From NCBI GenBank assembly GCA_044226195.1, contig JBGAHO010000004.1, forward strand, positions 62,001-126,000: a stretch of 64,000 nt of DNA, read 5' to 3'. The notes beneath the pieces were generated by a model. It was not told the origin of the DNA. It did not search any database and saw nothing but the letters and a program-made list of their open reading frames with translations. The stretch is from RPQJ01 sp044226195 (GTDB taxonomy: Bacteria; Pseudomonadota; Gammaproteobacteria; Steroidobacterales; Steroidobacteraceae). A program made the position numbers and the translations under genes. This document shows, one piece after another, positions 8,242 to 15,345 of this stretch (position 1 is its first letter; every line of letters starts with the position of its first letter).

Positions 8242-10686
8242 ATGAACATCGGCGCCCTGCTCGAGCGCATCAGCCTCCGCTGGCGGTTCCTGATTCCCAT
8301 GTCGATGATCATCGGCGCGCTGGTGCTCCTGGCGGCGCTGCAGTTTGCACGGACCGAGGGCGAGCGCACGCAGTCCATCGTCGCCGAGGACGTCGGCCAC
8401 CGCCGCGACGCGCTGCTCGCGCAGCTGGACGTCATGGACAAGCTGGTCGCCGCCGACGTGCGCACGGCGATGCACGTGTTGCGCGACCAGGCGGCGCGCC
8501 AGGGCGTGCCCGGCATCGCGGGTACTGCCAACGTCGGCGGCCGGGTGGTGCCCGGCCTGGCGCTCGGAGGACAGCCGCTCGCCGGAAATTTCGTCCTCGT
8601 CGACCGGGTCAAGGAACTGGCCGGCAGCACGGCGACCGCCTTCGTGCGCCAGGGCGACGACTACGTCCGCGTGACCACCAACGTGATGAAGGACGGCCAG
8701 CGCGCGGTCGGCACCGTGCTCGACCCCAAAGGCGCGGCGGCGGCCGCGCTGCGGGCGGGTCAGCCGTACTACGGCATCGTGGACATCCTCGGCGCGCCCT
8801 ACCTCACCGGCTACGAGCCCATGCGCGACGCGCGCGGCGAGGTGATCGGCGCCTGGTACGTCGGCTACTCGCTGGCGCTCGAAGTGCTCGCCGATGCCGT
8901 CAATGACTCGAAGTTCCTCACCTCGGGATTCGCCGCGGTCATCGACCGCAATGGCAACGTGCGCTACCACTCGGGCCACGTGGACGACGCGCGGGTGACC
9001 CGCCTGCTGGCGAACCCGGACGGCTGGGTGATCGACAAGGCACTCATGCCGGCCTGGGGATACCAGATCGTGACCGCGTACCCGCAGGCCGAGGTGGCGG
9101 CCGTGGCGCGCGAACGCTCACGCCAGGTGCTGCTCGCCGGCTTCGTCGGCTGGATCGTCGTGATGGGCCTGCTCGACCTGATGCTGCAGCTGTTCGTCAC
9201 GCGGCCGCTCGGCGGCGAGCCCGAGTACGCCCGCCGGATCTGCCAGCAGATCGCCGCGGGCGACCTGTCCGAGCCGGTGCGCGTGCGCCGCGGCTCGGCG
9301 CGCACCGTGCTGGCGGCCATGCGCGACGCGCAGGAGTCCGTCCGCGCGATGGCGGCCGACACGCGCCGGCTGGTCGAGTACGCGTCGCAGGGACAGTTGT
9401 CGGAGCGTGCCGACCCGACGCGCCACCAGGGCGAGTTCCGCGGCATCCTCGAGGGCGTCAACGCGACGCTCGACGCCGTCGTGGCGCCGCTCAACGTCGC
9501 CGCCGACTGCATGGCGCGGATCGGCCGCGGCGACATCCCCGCGCCGATCGAGCAGGACTTCCGCGGCGAGTTCAACGCCATCAAGTCGAGCCTGAACCAG
9601 GGCATCGATTCGATCCGCGCGCTGGTCGACGACGCCAACCGGCTGGCGGAGGCCGCGGTGCGCGGGGAACTCGAGACGCGCGCCGACGCGGGTCGCCACC
9701 ACGGCGACTACCGACGCATCGTCGACGGCGTGAATCGCACGCTCGATGCCGTGATCGGCCCGCTGCAGGCCTCCAAGAAGGTCATGCTCGCACTGGCCGA
9801 GGGCGACCTGACGCATCGCGTCGAAGGCGAGCACCTCGGCGAGTTCGCCGTGCTGCAGCACGCCGTCAACGACTCGCTGGACCGGCTGAACGACCTCGTG
9901 GGCGAGATCAAGCACGTGTCCGAATCGCTGGGCCTCGCCAGCCACGAGATCTCGAAGGGCAACGCCAGCCTCGCGCAGCGCACCGACGAGCAGGCGACGT
10001 CGCTCGAGCGCACGCACGCGAACATGGACGACCTGTCGGCCGGCGTGGTCGAGAACGCGCAGAACGCCGATCGCGCAAGTGCCCTCGCCCGCCAGGCCGC
10101 GGAGGTCGCCGGACTCGGCGGCCAGCGCGTGCGCGAGGTGGTCGCGACCATGAACGGCATCTCGACCAACTCGCGGCGGATGACCGAGATCACGACGGCC
10201 ATCGACGCGATCGCGTTCCAGACCAACATCCTGGCGCTCAACGCCGCCGTCGAGGCGGCGCGGGCGGGCGAACAGGGACGCGGTTTCGCGGTCGTCGCGG
10301 GCGAGGTGCGCGCGCTCGCACAGCGCGCGGCCACGGCGGCCGGCGAGATTCGCGACCTCATCGCGCATTCGGCGGACACCGTGTCGGCCGGCGTCCGGCT
10401 GGTCGAGGAGACGGGCGGCACGATGGACCAGATCGTCGACTCGACGCAGCAGGTGACCTCGATCGTCGCGGCCATCGCCAGCTCGTCGCAGCGCCAGTCG
10501 GCGGACGTGGCGCAGGTCACGACGGCGGTGGCGCAGATCGACGACACGACGCAGCAGAACGCCGCGCTGGTGGAGGAATCCGCCGCGGCCGCCGAGTCGC
10601 TGGCCGAGCAGGCCCAATCGTTGATGACGGCCGTGGGGCGCTTCCGCACCGTGCGTGCCGAGGTCGCGGCGCGACGCGTCGCCTGA
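8242..10686 (+). CDS. methyl-accepting chemotaxis protein with Cache-type sensor and a chain of HAMP domains
   Basis: A transmembrane chemoreceptor of 814 residues. TM1 is about 14-36. The periplasmic sensor (about 38-292) ends in a Cache-like block (GEVIGAWYVGYSLALEVL, then VIDRNGNVRYHSG). TM2 is about 296-318. Between TM2 and the signalling domain I count about five HAMP-like units, an A-B-A-B alternation of the QGQLSERAD/RGELETRAD type and the GRGDIPAPI/AEGDLTHRV type. The coiled-coil domain has the conserved tip NILALNAAVEAARAGEQGRG (about 660-690). No CheB/CheR-binding pentapeptide is seen at the C-terminus. The ATG at 8242 has AAAGGA eight bases upstream; the ATG at 8233 overlaps that site. 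The FliA-like promoter at 8139 implies co-expression with flagella. Confidence 0.93.
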   Translation: MNIGALLERISLRWRFLIPMSMIIGALVLLAALQFARTEGERTQSIVAEDVGHRRDALLAQLDVMDKLVAADVRTAMHVLRDQAARQGVPGIAGTANVGGRVVPGLALGGQPLAGNFVLVDRVKELAGSTATAFVRQGDDYVRVTTNVMKDGQRAVGTVLDPKGAAAAALRAGQPYYGIVDILGAPYLTGYEPMRDARGEVIGAWYVGYSLALEVLADAVNDSKFLTSGFAAVIDRNGNVRYHSGHVDDARVTRLLANPDGWVIDKALMPAWGYQIVTAYPQAEVAAVARERSRQVLLAGFVGWIVVMGLLDLMLQLFVTRPLGGEPEYARRICQQIAAGDLSEPVRVRRGSARTVLAAMRDAQESVRAMAADTRRLVEYASQGQLSERADPTRHQGEFRGILEGVNATLDAVVAPLNVAADCMARIGRGDIPAPIEQDFRGEFNAIKSSLNQGIDSIRALVDDANRLAEAAVRGELETRADAGRHHGDYRRIVDGVNRTLDAVIGPLQASKKVMLALAEGDLTHRVEGEHLGEFAVLQHAVNDSLDRLNDLVGEIKHVSESLGLASHEISKGNASLAQRTDEQATSLERTHANMDDLSAGVVENAQNADRASALARQAAEVAGLGGQRVREVVATMNGISTNSRRMTEITTAIDAIAFQTNILALNAAVEAARAGEQGRGFAVVAGEVRALAQRAATAAGEIRDLIAHSADTVSAGVRLVEETGGTMDQIVDSTQQVTSIVAAIASSSQRQSADVAQVTTAVAQIDDTTQQNAALVEESAAAAESLAEQAQSLMTAVGRFRTVRAEVAARRVA

Positions 10687-10704
10687 GCGGAGCCGTCCCC
10701 CCCC

Positions 10705-10738
10705 AAAAAGAAAAAGCCCCGGGCTTGCGGCCCGGGGC
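10705..10738 (-). terminator. intrinsic terminator, minus strand
   Basis: A 9-bp perfect G+C-rich stem (GCCCCGGGC/GCCCGGGGC, loop TTGCG) followed on the minus strand by an 11-base U-rich tract interrupted once. It is oriented to end transcription of the 65-residue gene at 10805-11002 and stops read-through into the chemoreceptor antisense strand. On the plus strand the hairpin is preceded by A-residues, so it may also slow plus-strand transcripts. Confidence 0.82.
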
Positions 10739-10804
10739 GGAGTCAGCGGACTTTGGTCGAAGGGAAGGGAAAAGTCCGCCAGGGGAACTGTGTGCGTCGC
10801 GGGC

Positions 10805-11002
10805 TCAGTGCAGCCGCGACCACTGGAGCACCTTGACGTCCTGCTGCGGCCGGCCGAAATTCCGGGCGATGATGCGCACCGCCTCCTTGAACTCCCGGCC
10901 CTGGCGCGGCTGTCCGTCCAGTTCGACCACGCCCCGGTATTCCTGCATACCCCGCGGGTCGGGCTGCTCGACGAGGAAATGGGCGTAGTACTTGATGCTC
11001 AT
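10805..11002 (-). CDS. small conserved-looking hypothetical protein (65 aa)
   Basis: A 65-residue protein beginning MSIKYYAHFLVEQ and ending VKVLQWSRLH. It is compact and mixed alpha/beta in character, with a central charged stretch (RQGREFKEAVRIIARNFG). I do not recognise the family. Support for a real gene comes from its own strong terminator just downstream, codon use like the neighbours, and a divergent arrangement with greB 87 bases away. No good ribosome site precedes the ATG. Confidence 0.65.
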   Translation of the reverse strand: MSIKYYAHFLVEQPDPRGMQEYRGVVELDGQPRQGREFKEAVRIIARNFGRPQQDVKVLQWSRLH

Positions 11003-11089
11003 GGACCGAAAAGCTACTGCCGCCCCCCGGGGGGAATCCGTGACGCCGTCCACACTCCCCCGGCCCCTGGACCGCGACTTCTCATTTCC

Positions 11090-11593
11090 ATGACGCGTTA
11101 CCGCAAACCACCGGCACCCGGCTCGAAATATGCAACGGCCGAGGGCGCGCGCCGGCTGCGCGAGGAACTCGACTACCTGTGGCGGGTGCAGCGGCCGCAG
11201 GTCACCCGCGCGGTGCAGGAGGCGGCGGCGCAGGGCGACCGGTCGGAGAACGCCGAGTACATCTACGGCAAGAAGCAGCTGCGGGAGATCGACCAGCGCG
11301 TGCGCTTCCTGCGCAAGCGGCTCGACGGCCTCGTCGTGGTGACCCGCCCGCCGGACGACCGCAGCCGCATCTATTTCGGCGCGTGGGTCCGGCTCGAGGA
11401 CGAGGACGGCCAGGAGACGGAAGTGCGCATCGTCGGACCCGACGAGATCGATCCCGCGCGCCGTTACGTCAGCATGGATTCGCCGCTCGCGCGGGCGCTG
11501 ATGAAAAAGACGCTCGATGACGAAGTCGTGGTCGAGGTTCCGGGAGGACGGATGGCGTACGTGGTGACCGGGATCCGCTACGAAGCGAACTAG
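11090..11593 (+). CDS. greB: transcription elongation factor GreB
   Basis: A 167-residue Gre factor. The N-terminal coiled coil contains REELDYLWRVQRPQVT and the tip acidic motif GDRSENAEY, whose aspartate and glutamate hold the catalytic metal in the RNA polymerase channel. The C-terminal FKBP-like domain has FGAWVRLEDEDG, RIVGPDEID and MDSPLARALMKKTLDDEV. The YLWRVQRP and DRSENAEYIYGKKQLREIDQ signatures favour GreB over GreA. It releases backtracked polymerase by stimulating transcript cleavage. About nine residues precede the usual family start, all proline- and lysine-rich. No ribosome site is apparent. The upstream gap holds a C6G6 palindrome (11023-11034). Confidence 0.93.
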   Translation: MTRYRKPPAPGSKYATAEGARRLREELDYLWRVQRPQVTRAVQEAAAQGDRSENAEYIYGKKQLREIDQRVRFLRKRLDGLVVVTRPPDDRSRIYFGAWVRLEDEDGQETEVRIVGPDEIDPARRYVSMDSPLARALMKKTLDDEVVVEVPGGRMAYVVTGIRYEAN

Positions 11594-11640
11594 CGGGCGT
11601 CCGCTCCTAGGCGCAGCGGACCCGGCGCCGAGTCCGCGCG

Positions 11641-12039
11641 TCAGTCGGAGCGCGGCAGCGCGTCGTCGCAATGCACCCATGCGACGCGATCGGCCCAGTG
11701 CACGTGCTCGCGCGGGACGAGTCCCTCGGCGCTGTCGAGCGTGGCGAGCGTCACGTGGATCTCGCCCGGCCAGCGGGTCGACTGGAAGAAGAGCGGCGTG
11801 CCGCAGCGTCCGCAGAAGCTGCGCACGGCGGGCGGCGAGGACGCGTGGCGGCGCAGGAGGTCCCCGCCCGCCTCGATCGCGAACGTCGCCTCGCTCGCGC
11901 CGACCCAGGTCACGAACGCGGCGCCTTGCGCGCGACGGCACATCGAACAGTGACAGTGAGCCACCCAGATTGGCGGCAAGGCGATGCGGTAGCGGATCGC
12001 GCCGCAGGCGCAGGAACCGGAGCGCGTCTCGTGCGTCAC
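11641..12039 (-). CDS. GFA/CENP-V family zinc protein
   Basis: A 132-residue member of the glutathione-dependent formaldehyde-activating (GFA) fold family. All expected zinc cysteines are present: Cys10 and Cys12 (SCACGAIRY), Cys29/Cys31/Cys34 (HCHCSMC) and Cys76/Cys79 (FCGRCGTPLF). Most bacterial members of this fold have no proven formaldehyde activity, so I assign only the family. It lies 64 bases downstream of the homospermidine synthase gene on the same strand, separated by a strong hairpin. Confidence 0.88.
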   Translation of the reverse strand: MTHETRSGSCACGAIRYRIALPPIWVAHCHCSMCRRAQGAAFVTWVGASEATFAIEAGGDLLRRHASSPPAVRSFCGRCGTPLFFQSTRWPGEIHVTLATLDSAEGLVPREHVHWADRVAWVHCDDALPRSD

Positions 12040-12066
12040 GCAGGGGACTCCGCGATCGGGGCCGGA

Positions 12067-12092
12067 GCCGTCCCCAGGGTCCCGGGGACGGC
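12067..12092. repeat. perfect 9-bp hairpin with GCCGTCCCC arms
   Basis: GCCGTCCCC and GGGGACGGC flank an eight-base spacer between hss and the GFA-family gene. No U-tract follows in either direction, so it is not a standard terminator. The left arm plus flank (CGGAGCCGTCCCC, 12063-12075) recurs exactly at 10688-10700, which suggests a dispersed repeat family. Confidence 0.55.
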
Positions 12093-12103
12093 CGCGGCGT
12101 CGG

Positions 12104-13525
12104 TCAGATGACCCGGACGTTCTTGAACTGCCAGGGATCGGTTTCGTCGAGGTCCTCGGGAAACAGGCGGCCGCGATCGACCAGCGGATGCCATTCGCTG
12201 TATTCGCCGACCACCAGCCCGAGGTACGGGCGGCAGATCTCGAGGATGCGCTTGTAGTCGAGGTCGTCGGGCTCGACCACGCCCTCGTTCGGGTTCTCCA
12301 TCGCCCAGATCAACCCGGCCAGCGCGGAGACCGTCACCTGGAGCGAGGTCGCGCTGTTGTGCGGGGCCAGCTGGCGCGCCTCCTGGATCGACAGCTGCGA
12401 GCCGTACCAGTACGCGTTCTTCTTGTGGCCCGCCAGCAGCACGCCGAGTTCGTCGATGCCGCTGGTGATCTCTTCCATCATGATCCGCTTGCGATCCTGC
12501 ATGCGCCAGTTGCGGCCGGCCAGCTCGTGCACCGACATCACGGCGTTGTCGCACGGGTGATAGGCGTAGTGGACCGTCGGCCGATAGACGATCTGCTCGC
12601 CGTTCTTCACGGTCAGGTAGTCCGAGATCGAGATCGACTCGCCGTGCGTGATCAGGAAGCCGTGGAAATGGCCCGCCATCGGCGTCCACGTGCGCACGCG
12701 CGTCGCAGCGCCCGGCTGCATCAGGTAGATGGCGCTCTTGCAGCCGCTCTCGTGGCGCTTGCCGTCGCGCGGCCAGTTCTTCTCGTGCGAGCCCCAGCCT
12801 AGTTCGGCGGGCTGCGAGCCCTCGCTCACGAAGCCGTCGACCGACCAGGTGTTGACGAATTCGCCGACTTCCTTCGGGTGGCCGGCCGCGACCTGCGTGT
12901 CGCGCTCGGCGATGTGGATGACCTTGACGCCGAGCTTCTGCGCGAGCGCCGCCCACTGCGCCCGGGTATTGGGGTCGCCGTGGTCGACGCCGGTGTCCGT
13001 GGCGATGTTGAGCAGCGCCTGCTTGACGAAGTGCGAGACGAGGCCCGGGTTCGCGCCGTGCGTCAGCACCGCGGTCGGGGCGCTCTTGCGCGTGTCGCGC
13101 AGCGCGAGGGCCTCCTCGCGCAGCGCGTAATTGGTGCGCCGCGCCGGGGAGATCGTCAGGTCCGTGTAGCCGCCCACCCACGGCTCGATGCAGGTGTCGA
13201 GGTAGAGCGCGCCGACCTCCCAGCAGAACTTGACCAGCGCGATCGACGACACGTCCACGGAGAGGTTCAGCACGAAGTCCCCGCGACCGACCAGCGGATT
13301 GAGGACGTTCTTGAAGTTCTCGCGGGTCAGCGCGTGCTTGACGAAGCGCACGCCGAACTCGGCGGCGACCTTCGCGCCGGCGTCGTCCGCCGTCACGATG
13401 GTGATCTGGTCCGGCTTGATGCCGACGTGCCGCAGGATCAGCGGCAGGACGCCCTGGCCGATGCTGCCGAAACCGACGAAAACCAGGCGACCCGGGAATG
13501 CCACGTGGACGGGATAGGTAGTCAT
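12104..13525 (-). CDS. hss: homospermidine synthase
   Basis: A 473-residue enzyme of the saccharopine dehydrogenase-like homospermidine synthase family. The NAD-binding start is RLVFVGFGSIGQGVLPLI. Typical blocks follow: DTCIEPWVGGY, LTHGANPGLVSHFVKQALL, IAERDTQ, VNTWSVDGF, ELGWGSHEKNWP and RPTVHYAYHPCDNAVMS. The enzyme joins two putrescine units, or spermidine and putrescine, to make homospermidine. Arginine decarboxylase (speA, 15346) is encoded nearby, so both ends of an arginine-derived polyamine route sit within 5 kb. The ATG at 13525 follows GAAAGA; a TAGAAT -10-like element lies about 50 bases upstream. Confidence 0.9.
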   Translation of the reverse strand: MTTYPVHVAFPGRLVFVGFGSIGQGVLPLILRHVGIKPDQITIVTADDAGAKVAAEFGVRFVKHALTRENFKNVLNPLVGRGDFVLNLSVDVSSIALVKFCWEVGALYLDTCIEPWVGGYTDLTISPARRTNYALREEALALRDTRKSAPTAVLTHGANPGLVSHFVKQALLNIATDTGVDHGDPNTRAQWAALAQKLGVKVIHIAERDTQVAAGHPKEVGEFVNTWSVDGFVSEGSQPAELGWGSHEKNWPRDGKRHESGCKSAIYLMQPGAATRVRTWTPMAGHFHGFLITHGESISISDYLTVKNGEQIVYRPTVHYAYHPCDNAVMSVHELAGRNWRMQDRKRIMMEEITSGIDELGVLLAGHKKNAYWYGSQLSIQEARQLAPHNSATSLQVTVSALAGLIWAMENPNEGVVEPDDLDYKRILEICRPYLGLVVGEYSEWHPLVDRGRLFPEDLDETDPWQFKNVRVI

Positions 13526-13573
13526 GATTCTTTCGATAGGACCTTGCGTGCTCGAGGGTGGAACGAGCACGGG

Positions 13574-13579
13574 ATTCTA
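13574..13579 (-). promoter_or_regulatory. candidate -10 element for hss
   Basis: TAGAAT (five of six to TATAAT) on the minus strand would start transcription about 42 bases before the hss start codon. No clear -35 element is seen. Confidence 0.35.
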
Positions 13580-13621
13580 GCCGGAATCGCCGCGGACGGC
13601 GCGGGGGCGGGTGCGCCGGTC

Positions 13622-14299
13622 TCAGGTGCGCGTCGCGCCTTCCCGCCAGTGCGGCGGATAGGTGCGGTCGTAGCCGGGCAGGCGCTCCACGCGCCCGATC
13701 CAGCGCGCGATGGCCGGATAGTTCTGGTCCATGGGCAGGAACCGAGCCCGCAGTTCCTCGGCTTCCCGGCGCTCCATCGCCCGCAGCAGCAGCATGATCT
13801 GCGGAAAGATGGTCAGGTCGGCCGCCGAGACCTGCTCGCCGACCAGCCACTCGGAGGCGGCGAGCCGGCTCTCGATGGTGCGCGCCTCGGCCGCCATCAC
13901 GTGCATCGCGCGGGTCACCTCGTCGATCTTCTCGGCCAGCGTGTCGAAGAAGACCGCGGCGACGATCTGCAGCAGCGGCTGCTCCGCGTAGGCCTGGTAT
14001 TCGCAGACGACCCGCAGGATGGTGGCCGCCTCCTCCGCCGAGCGCCCGAACAGCGGCGGCTCCGGGAACTTGCGATCGAGGTAGAGCAGGCACGCGAGCG
14101 ATTCGTGGACGACGAACTCGCCGTCCTTCAGCACCGGCACGCGCCCGCGCGGATTCATGCGCAGCATCTGCGCGGACTTGTGCTCCTGCTCCGCGAAATC
14201 GAGCAGGTGCGAGTCGTACGCGATCCGCTTGTATTCGAGCGCGAGTTGCACGCGCCAGGAATACGGGCTGCCGCTGCCCCAGTACAATTCGAGCGCCAT
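13622..14299 (-). CDS. glutathione S-transferase family protein
   Basis: A 225-residue GST. The N-terminal thioredoxin-like half contains GSGSPYSWRVQLALEYK and the glutathione-contacting NPRGRVPVLKDGEFVVHESL (cis-proline in VPVL, Glu-Ser pair). The all-helical C-terminal half has the AADLTIFPQIMLLLRAM core with the buried aspartate. The substrate is unknown. The start at 14299 has GGAG nine bases upstream. It is divergent from the sulfurtransferase gene; their shared control region carries an 11-bp inverted repeat whose one arm lies inside this gene's first codons. Confidence 0.9.
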   Translation of the reverse strand: MALELYWGSGSPYSWRVQLALEYKRIAYDSHLLDFAEQEHKSAQMLRMNPRGRVPVLKDGEFVVHESLACLLYLDRKFPEPPLFGRSAEEAATILRVVCEYQAYAEQPLLQIVAAVFFDTLAEKIDEVTRAMHVMAAEARTIESRLAASEWLVGEQVSAADLTIFPQIMLLLRAMERREAEELRARFLPMDQNYPAIARWIGRVERLPGYDRTYPPHWREGATRT

Positions 14300-14355
14300 G
14301 CGCCATTCTCCGCCAACCGCGCGCACAATAGCGCCGCGGCCGCGGAATTGTACTG
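14280..14355. repeat. 11-bp inverted repeat spanning the GST/sulfurtransferase divergent region
   Basis: CAGTACAATTC at 14280-14290 and GAATTGTACTG at 14345-14355 are perfect inverted copies 54 bases apart, in A+T-richer DNA than the surroundings. The left arm overlaps GST codons 4-7; the right arm lies 22 bases before the sulfurtransferase start. It could be a regulator site for both genes or a chance pair. Confidence 0.4.
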
Positions 14356-14377
14356 AGCGCGGGCGCGGGAGGGCAGC

Positions 14378-15256
14378 GTGTCACAGAACGGGAACGCGGG
14401 CGCGACGTGGCGCACGCTGGTGCAGGCCGAGGACGTCGCCGCGCGGCTCGACGACCCGCGCCTCGCGATCTTCGATTGCCGCTGCGACCTGATGCAGCCG
14501 CAGGCCGGCGCCGAGCGCCATGCCGCCGGCCACCTGCCGCGCGCCGCGTTCGCGGACCTCAACCGGGACCTCTCGATCGCGCCCACCGCCGCCTCGGGCC
14601 GGCATCCCCTGCCCGATCCGCAGGACTTCGCGGCGTGGTTGCGCGCCCGCGGCGTGAACGGCGACACGCAGGTCGTCGCGTACGACGATGCGACCGGCAT
14701 GTTCGCCGCGCGACTCTGGTGGATGCTGCGCTGGCTGGGTCACGACCGGGTCGCGGTGCTCGACGGCGGGTTCAAGCGCTGGCACTCGCTCGGCTTGCCC
14801 GTCGTGGCGGACGTACCTGCGCCTCGCCCGGGGCAGTTCGCGGGCCGCCCGGACGAGGCCGCCACCGTCGACGCCGATACCGTGCAGTCCGCCGCGCAGG
14901 ATGGCTCGCAGCGGGTCATCGATGCCCGCGCGGCGGAGCGCTATCGCGGCGAGATCGAGCCGATCGACCGCGTGGCCGGCCACATCCCGGGCGCCCGCAA
15001 CCATCCTTCGTCGTCGCTGCTGGGCGCGGACGGCCGCTTCCTGCCGCCGGACGAACTGCGCCGCTCGCTGCTCGCGACGCTGGACGGCATCCCGCCGGCG
15101 CGCGCGATCGCCTACTGCGGCTCGGGCGTCACCGCCTGCCACGTGCTGCTCGCAATGGAGCACGCCGGACTGTCCGGCGGCCGCCTGTACCCGGGGTCGT
15201 GGAGCGAGTGGTCGCGCGATCCGGCACGGCCCGTGGCCACCGGTGCCGCGCCGTGA
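14378..15256 (+). CDS. two-domain sulfurtransferase (3-mercaptopyruvate sulfurtransferase/rhodanese type)
   Basis: A 292-residue tandem rhodanese. Domain 1 (about 10-135) is the inactive-type half with IFDCRCDL, HLPRAAFADLNRDLS and VVAYDDATGMFAARLWWML. Domain 2 (about 160-285) is catalytic with DARAAERYRGEIEPID, AGHIPGARNHP and the active loop YCGSGVTACH, in which the cysteine carries the persulfide. The CGSGVT loop is more like mercaptopyruvate sulfurtransferase than thiosulfate sulfurtransferase, though substrate use needs assay. The GTG start at 14378 is well placed after GGGAGGG. Confidence 0.9.
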   Translation: MSQNGNAGATWRTLVQAEDVAARLDDPRLAIFDCRCDLMQPQAGAERHAAGHLPRAAFADLNRDLSIAPTAASGRHPLPDPQDFAAWLRARGVNGDTQVVAYDDATGMFAARLWWMLRWLGHDRVAVLDGGFKRWHSLGLPVVADVPAPRPGQFAGRPDEAATVDADTVQSAAQDGSQRVIDARAAERYRGEIEPIDRVAGHIPGARNHPSSSLLGADGRFLPPDELRRSLLATLDGIPPARAIAYCGSGVTACHVLLAMEHAGLSGGRLYPGSWSEWSRDPARPVATGAAP

Positions 15257-15277
15257 CCGGCCCGTGCGCCGAACCCC

Positions 15278-15305
15278 TTTAAATCCAGCGTGCTTCTGCT
15301 ATGGT
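15278..15305 (+). promoter_or_regulatory. candidate sigma-70 promoter for speA
   Basis: TTTAAA and TATGGT, each four of six to consensus, with a 16-base spacer, lie 41 bases before the speA start in the only A+T-rich patch of this gap. Confidence 0.4.
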
Positions 15306-15345
15306 GCGCGCCTCTTGAACTGCCCCCACCGCGGAAGGCACGGTC

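Noticed and set aside
12067..12092. Hairpin after hss as an intrinsic terminator
   Set aside because: No U-tract follows on either strand; listed as a repeat instead.
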